Source of the DNA: Melieria omissa
Taxonomy: Eukaryota; Arthropoda; Insecta; Diptera; Ulidiidae
Direction: 5' to 3'
NCBI GenBank assembly: GCA_963971225.1
Contig: OZ020269.1
Coordinates: forward strand, 103,526,067-103,590,066
Length of the DNA stretch: 64,000 bases
The position numbers and the translations under genes are program-made. The notes beneath the pieces are model-generated. The model saw nothing but the letters and a program-made list of their open reading frames with translations. It was not told the DNA's origin and did not search any database. Below are positions 58,093 through 64,000 of this stretch, piece by piece (positions within the stretch are counted from its first letter, which is position 1; every line of letters starts with the position of its first letter).

Positions 58093-60950
58093 ACAGGATC
58101 TCAAAATAGTGCTCCAACACAAATATATAACTGTGTGTTTTTCAAACTTAAACAAATTCAGGGCCAAGTCGGTCTCGAAGCCCATTTTAACCAAAAACTA
58201 GTGGCTAGTGGCTGTTAAGGGAGGATACACAGGCCAGACTCGGCTTTGCAATACCGATAACAGGAACGAGCCCTAGTCCTACACTCTACCTCCAGATCGG
58301 AAAGGAAAGCAAGTAACTCTCTCCTTATGAGTTGGATGAAGCCCTCCTATGAAGTGGGCGTTGCCGCTAATGTCAGTAGTTGATAGACTTGCCACGTCCA
58401 CCAGAAAAATTAGACCCAAGGCTTGGAAGACACAAAGTCTTCTTCGGGCCAGGGCAGGAAAATTACACTTTGCGTTTGGAATACTCTGCTTCCTTCAAAC
58501 GAGCCGTAGATGCTACAGTGCGCATTGAAAGGCAGATCCAGCCGCTGGGTGTGCCTTTCTATGGTTCAATGACCAGTTAGATTAGAACTAAATACTATTT
58601 GAGCAATTGCATCACGCACAAGGTCCAAATATACTAAGCAACCCACAACTCCATTTTATCACGAAACCCACACAACCATTCGTCTTTATGAACCGATTGA
58701 ACGGTCCAATGACCAGTTAGGCTCAACGGCTAAAGAGACTAAATAACCCACAATTCCTTTTTAACCCATTGCTGCCAGGTACAAGTTCCGCCCATAAGAT
58801 TTTGATAAAATTTCATACACGACCTGGAATTGACCCAAAATGATCAGAAACTGTTTTCAGCTTTCTATCTCTGCACGTTCCTGAGATATTCATTGGGTAT
58901 TTTTTACCAATTAGGCAGCAATTGTAGCTTTTTTCCATACTTTTTAGAGTGATCAGCTAAACACGTGAACAAACGAAGTATTGTTTACAGGTGAGTTAGG
59001 AGGCAGGTTTTTGTGAAGTTCTAAGGCCACAACGTTTCGCCACATTTTCCACTTCCGGAAAATTCACAATATTGGGAGTCTGGTAACTCTAGCTAGATGG
59101 CGGAATTTCAAGGTGACCTCTACTACACTAAGGTAGTTCCATCCTTACCCCAACCATCCCTATCAATGGTTTTGGGATATCTCTACTACGAACATTTCTG
59201 TGATTTTTTTAAAAAGTCAGTTATCATGGGTAAAATTTTACAATATGTTAACACAAAACCCACGCTATCATTGAACCGACTAAATGTCTTCTAGCCTGGT
59301 CTGGCCTAGATTTACACTTCCCGACACACCAGGACCTAGTTTGATTGATTTCTACTCCTATCCGCGTTGCTGAACCTTTGCTCTCGGCACAAAATAAATC
59401 GCTACACTTTGCCATATTCCATGGTCTGTGACATTGTGTTAGGGCCTCGTCCGATTTCACAATGACTCCACAAGTTGAACCATGAGGGGTCGTGCCATGA
59501 AAATGCATAAACAGTGTTCGAATTACCAGCCCTCAACCATAAATATGACGCTAACTCATTCAATTCCATTCAAATTGTCCCATTGACAAGTTTTGTTTAG
59601 TTTAGTACGCAAATTTTCAATATCATCAGCTCATCACTCTTTCTTTGATCCTTTAGTTTCTCATGGCAACCGCTTTGAAGGGTTTTTCTACACTTGCATC
59701 CCAACGAAACGACTTTAGTTCAGCGTTTGCTGTGAAGCGGAGCGTTTAGCTGCCTGACTGAAATTGGAGTTTACACCCCCATTCTCCATCAAATCTATAT
59801 TCTTCGCTATCATTACATTTGTTTACCAGCTGCGCGTTGTCAGCGTTGCCAAAAATTTCAAAAATTCAAAATTTCATTTGCATTTTTATTTTTATGGCAC
59901 ATTTATTCTGATTTTTCGTTTGTTGGCTGCGCAACATTTATGTATTAAATATTAATATTTTAATCAAAATTTTCCACATGCTACACAGTCGTTTTATGTT
60001 TTTATATGCAACAAGTATGAATCGCTTTGCAGTTTAACTTTGTACAGAAAATAAGCGAAATATTTGAATTGCTATAACTTGACGTATAGAAAGTTCATTC
60101 TCATGCAAAACTTGAAATTTTTTATATAAAATGTTAAAAAAAATTCACTTACCCGCACTTGACATTAAAAAAAATCCCGAAAAATTATAAACGTTTTTAG
60201 CTTAAATTCTATTTTTATTAATTTTGTTAAACATCAAACAAGCAATCACTCAAGTCAGGCTGCCTAATGAAAAATTAACTTTGTACTAATTTATGAAAAT
60301 TAAACGCCTTCTTGAAAGAGTGCACAAAGTGAGATTTTAATACTTTGCACAAATCCCGCACGAGCGTCTTTGCTGTCAAGCAAAAGCTTTTGTGTGTATT
60401 TTCACACAAACACACACACACACTCACGCACAGTGGCTCAAATCGATTTCGCTCGGTATTGTTCACACCAGATTCCGTCGCTTTGGAATTGCATTAATTT
60501 TACGCGCTTTCATTCAGTGCGCCAACGTGCCGTAACCGCTGACAGTCGACGGCTCAGCGCGGTGCTCGCTGCTGCCTGACAACAGTAGCAGCCACCGCCA
60601 CAATCACCGCCCATGCCATCGTCATCGACAGCGTTGCCACTTTACAACTTCCGTGCGTTTCGTCAAGGACGGCAAAAGTTTACTTTCGCTGCTTGTAGGT
60701 GCGTTTGCGTTTCTTTGTTTTGCGTTGGTTTACAACAGTGTTGGAATGTAGAGAACTTACAATTTTTTTTAATGTATGAAAGCAAGTTTTTCTTAATGTT
60801 TCATACCACATTTTGAAGGAGAAATAAAAAAAGATATATCAAAATTAATTCATAATATTTAAAATTTTTAAAAACTAAGTGCAATGTTTATATTTAAAAT
60901 TAAAATAATATAAAACACCTTTAAACCTTTGACAACACAAATTACATAAT
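58093..60950. other. Non-coding, small repeats only
   Basis: 'tcaatgaccagttag' occurs at 58566 and 'ccaatgaccagttag' at 58707, each followed by 'acccacaa(c/t)tcc'. A TTAACCCATTGCTGCC motif at 58761 looks like one end of a further TTAA element, with a GGCAGCAATTG counterpart near 58914. The CA run near 60408 is short. The 66-aa frame at 58380-58580 has no recognised domain. Confidence 0.45.
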
Positions 60951-60954
60951 TTGC

Positions 60955-61145
60955 TGCAAAGTCAGCTGATGTTTCAATAATTATTCTGACAGATAAACTT
61001 TCAAAACCTACTGAATTATTTTAGAAAAGTAAAAAACTTGAATGAATCAATTAAATCACCAATGCGTAGTCAAACTTTCCTATAGCAAGTATCACTTCAT
61101 TATGGAGAAATGTCATTATTTAAAAATCGGTGAACATAGACCATA
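60955..61145. repeat. Diverged duplicate of 62745-62985
   Basis: Shared phrases in order: 'cagctgat', 'tctgacagataaactttcaaaa', 'ttttagaaaagtaaa', 'caccaa', 'atcacttcatta.gagaaat' and 'tcattat'. The second copy lies ~1.8 kb to the right, with the Tc1 relic and HARBI1-like fragment in between. Confidence 0.55.
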
Positions 61146-61179
61146 TTGCGTCAAAATTTAAAATTACAGGAAATACGTA

Positions 61180-61764
61180 CAGTTTGTCAAGTAAATGTTT
61201 GCAAATTTAAAGAAGGTAGAAACTTATTTTGAAAAGCTTATAATATAACAGAAATTGCAATATTTTGAAATTATTTGAAAAATATCGATAAATTGAATAT
61301 TTCACCCTCATATAATATCAAAGTAATGTCTATTTGATTCGCGTATAGAAGGGCGAATTGATTTGAAAGTATCTCCTGTACGACCCAGAAAACTGTCTGA
61401 CAAAGAAGAAAGAAAAATCATCCGAAAAGCTCGTGAAAACCCCCGTATCTCAATAAGGGAAATGGCTTTGGATATACAAAAATAGAATGCGGAACTGATG
61501 TATCTCATGAAACTGTTCGGAACTGTACGGCGCCAAATTTTCTATGCAATCTTAGTTTTGAAAGAAGACGAATTTTTTGACAGTTTGAAATATAGCTTCA
61601 TTCCTTTTTTGATTTTTTACACTGTTTTCGCGTATCAAATAGACATTACTAATAATCTATACTTAAAAAAATTTCAAAATATTGAAATTTCTGTTACATT
61701 TATAAGCTTTTTAAAATAATTTTTCTACCTTTTTTAAGTTTGCAAACATTTACTTGACAAACTG
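61180..61764 (+). mobile_element. Tc1-like element relic with ~140-160-bp inverted repeats
   Basis: TA flanks both ends (61178-61179, 61765-61766). Left and right start CAGTTTGTCAAGTAAATG and remain alignable for ~140-160 bp, to 'taatgtctatttgat.cgcg' (left ~61342, right ~61628). The unique centre holds a transposase remnant 'RPRKLSDKEERKIIRKAREN' and 'ISIREMAL' (61369-61485, then stop), the helix-turn-helix part of Tc3/Tc1-type transposases. The catalytic domain is deleted. Confidence 0.85.
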
Positions 61765-61829
61765 TATTTTCTTAATTTTTTTGACGTCATTTTCAATTAC
61801 TTATGCCCCGTTCTGGCTATGTCATATAT

Positions 61830-61923
61830 GGTGTCATTTCTAGTCAGTTAAATGAGAACGGTTTGTCAAATGGTGTCATTTCTAGTCAGTTAAATGAGAA
61901 CGGTTTGTCAAATGGTGTCATTT
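61830..61923. repeat. 42-bp direct duplication
   Basis: 61830-61871 and 61872-61913 are identical ('ggtgtcatttctagtcag' ...), followed by the first 10 bases of a third copy. Confidence 0.95.
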
Positions 61924-62009
61924 GCGTTTGCCTGCATGTATGACTACGATTTGCCTTATGAAATAACTATCAAATGAAAACGATAGAATTTGTGTCGAAC
62001 GAACGATTT

Positions 62010-62310
62010 GACCACATTTGACAACAAAACCAAAAATTGTCAACATGCTGGCAAATCGTTTGTGTTTGCATTTCAAAATGTGAACGTTTCGCCCCGTAAT
62101 TTTTTTATTGATGTGTGGCGATAGACGTGCCACAATGTAGTCGAAGTCGTCCACACTCATCCGGACGAAGTTGCGGAACCACTGAGGGTCCTGCTCCCGC
62201 ATCCTTGCCCGCTGCGTTTCGTAAAATCCACTGGTGGATCTGTGGGTAAACCCAGGTCGGAATCACCAGCGCTTTTTCGCACTACGTCTTCTGTTTTTTT
62301 GGTTTTTTAA
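62010..62310 (-). pseudogene. PIF/Harbinger (HARBI1-like) transposase N-terminal fragment
   Basis: Minus-strand reading: 'KNRRRSAKKRW', an in-frame TGA (~62260), 'GFTHRSTSGFYETQRARM', then 'DPQWFRNFVRMSVDDFDYIV' and 'ARLSPHINKK' (~62200-62095). The FRNFVRM...FDYIV..LSPHI block is typical of HARBI1-like nucleases of PIF/Harbinger elements. After 'NKKITGR' the similarity stops, so the DDE nuclease domain is missing. One stop codon plus truncation make it non-functional. Confidence 0.7.
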
Positions 62311-62486
62311 TGACCTGAAACAAGACACCAATCCTAAATCCGCTGTGGCCACCGTTACTCGTTTGCACTTTGAGAATATGACGTCAAATCGTATTTGACT
62401 ATCAAAGTGAGAACGGCATGTCAGTCGACTGACACCGAAATTTGACTTCAATCGATGGCAAACCTTGTCATATGTATTTTTCGTCA

Positions 62487-63223
62487 ATTTTTTACAAAAA
62501 AAACCTTAAAATTGTGATCCTTAAATCAATTCGTTAGAAGAATAGAATTGAAATCAATTTTTTGTATTAAAGTTCGTTACAAGGGATGACCAGATAAGAA
62601 CGATAGAAAGAGATATTTAAATAAAACAACAACGGATTTCCAAATAGAAAACTACACTAAATTTTTTCACATTCAAAGAAGATTGATATCTTTCACTGAC
62701 TGAGACTTCCCCTATTGGAAAATCTACCACTGCTACCTAGTCACCTTTTACAAATTCAGCTGATTTTTGTTTACAATACTTTTCATACAGTTCATCCATA
62801 ACTGGGTCTGACAGATAAACTTTTAAAATTTACACATTAAGAATTTTAGAAAAGTAAAGTCTAGAATGTGGCCAATTAGTCACCAAAGTTCAGGCAAAAT
62901 TTTCAGTAGTAAATCAACAGGGGTCCGGGGAATCACTTCATTAGAGAAATTTCCTCATTATAAGCAAAAATCTTTAAACCGAATTCAATGAACACAGACA
63001 ACTGCTGTCAAAAAATTAAGTGATGGGACTTTTATTATTCTAACATCATTTTTATTTTCAACTTTTTGGAATATTTTCGCTATACGAAAATTCTTCATAA
63101 AGAGAAGTACACTAAAAATAAAAAAAAATTTATATTTTTGAAATAAACTCGCAAAAGGAATAGAATTGACATCAATTTGTAACATAAAAGTTCGATATAG
63201 TAAGGTTAGTTTATCTATAATTA
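62487..63223. repeat. Spacer with diverged duplications
   Basis: 62745-62985 repeats 60955-61145. 'agaatagaattgaaatcaatttnttgta..aaagttcg' near 62538 recurs near 63157, ~620 bp on. No gene. Confidence 0.5.
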
Positions 63224-63929
63224 CACTGTGCGTGAAATTTACCCTCAAAAATTTAGACATGGGGGGGGACCTACAGTGCGAGTTTTCATAGGTATACTGA
63301 GTTGAGATCCACCAGCCGTTTGGCTGGATTGGCTCTAGTTTAAGAGAAATCCGACTTTGAAGTTTGCTCATTTTAGTCAAGTTCGGCGCTTAAGTCTTCG
63401 AACGTTTAGATGCTAATAGATCCTAAATCGTTCCGAATATCGCTTTACTGTCTGTGGTAAGTTTGTAGATATTTTAACGACCAACAAATTTGCTTAAGAC
63501 ACCAATCCAAAAAAAATTTATTCAAACTGTCTAATTGCGATATGTGAATTTTTTTGCGCAGCGCAATGTGGCGTATGAGTGTCATTTAATTAGATTTATA
63601 TTCGAATTAAATGACACTCATACGCCACGTTGCGCTGTGCCAAAAAATTCACATATCGCAATTACACATATTGAATGTATTTTTTTTGGATTGCTGTCTT
63701 AAGCAAATTTGTTGGTCGTTAAAATATCTACAAACTTGCCGAAGACAGTAAAGCGATATTCGGAACGATTTAGGACCTATTAGCATTTGAAAACGAGCAA
63801 ACTTCAAAGTCGGTTTTCTCTTAAACTAGAGCCAATCCAGCCAAACGGCTGGTGGATCTCAACTCAGTATACCTATGAAAACTCGCTCTGTAAGTTCCCC
63901 CCATGTCTGAATTTTCGACTTGCACAGTG
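63224..63929. mobile_element. Fold-back element: 706-bp long hairpin, TTA target duplication
   Basis: Arms 63224-63591 and 63605-63929 are inverted copies separated by a 13-bp loop. Ends are CACTGTGC and its inverse GCACAGTG, flanked by TTA (63221-63223, 63930-63932). The left arm carries ~32 extra bases after 'gaagtttgctca' and a few substitutions. The 3-bp TTA duplication fits PIF/Harbinger-type (TWA) insertion. No coding sequence. Confidence 0.85.
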
Positions 63930-64000
63930 TTATTGTTTGTTGTACTTTCGTTCTATTGCAAAGACCACATTTTATATGGATTGTGAATACCACCAACGCT

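Noticed and set aside
63224..63929. V(D)J-type recombination signal or Transib end
   Set aside because: The CACTGTG/CACAGTG ends recall RSS heptamers, but there is no nonamer and the 3-bp TTA duplication does not fit the 5-bp Transib target.

Overview
The window looks like repeat-rich, mostly non-coding nuclear DNA from a higher (cyclorrhaphan) fly, possibly a tephritid fruit fly. Support: AT-rich spacers full of CAA/TTG and CA/TG runs; many relics of mariner/Tc1, hAT, PIF/Harbinger and TTAA-target (piggyBac-type) elements; RNase H-bearing LINEs with AACC-type tails; tRNA-derived SINEs; and one small two-exon gene that resembles an insect odorant-binding protein (OBP). There is no operon, rRNA, CRISPR array or convincing stand-alone tRNA gene. 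The species is inferred from sequence style only.

Layout. 0-4 kb: a 242-bp tandem repeat, an internally deleted DUF4817-type Tc/mariner element (1511-2388), then the best host gene (minus strand, exons 3083-3166 and 2530-2808, with a TATA box). 5-7 kb: a SINE and two LINE fragments in opposite orientation. 9.3-12.4 kb: a 1.39-kb hexamer array and a 229-bp perfect pentamer array. 15-17 kb: an unrecognised short secreted-like ORF, an RTE-type LINE tail and a 629-bp TA-flanked MITE. 19.9-26.4 kb: an AAAAT array, hAT MITEs with 8-bp target duplications, and a 1.5-kb GGAT/GAAT-rich satellite.

30-33.5 kb: a three-level nest. A mariner with both ends and TA duplications is split by a plus-strand LINE with a 12-bp duplication, which is itself split by a minus-strand LINE with a 9-bp duplication. 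34.9-44.7 kb: a 93-bp dimeric satellite, a TTAA MITE, two AT-rich tandem arrays, a LINE with a doubled zinc-binding motif, and a ~140-bp satellite. 47.7-53.3 kb: a composite MITE/minisatellite array, a hAT MITE, an Asn/Thr-rich ORF and a 1.28-kb TTTTA/TTTGA array. 54.5-64 kb: a SINE, a deleted mariner, TTAA MITEs, a long-TIR Tc1 relic, a HARBI1-like fragment and a 706-bp fold-back hairpin with TTA duplications.

Most long reading frames here are simple-repeat artefacts or transposase/LINE debris. Almost every mobile element has visible lesions. The deleted elements that keep both ends could only have moved with proteins supplied from elsewhere. The OBP-like gene is the only locus with a coherent promoter, signal peptide, splice sites and stop. 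No search could be run, so family names rest on motifs I recognise.
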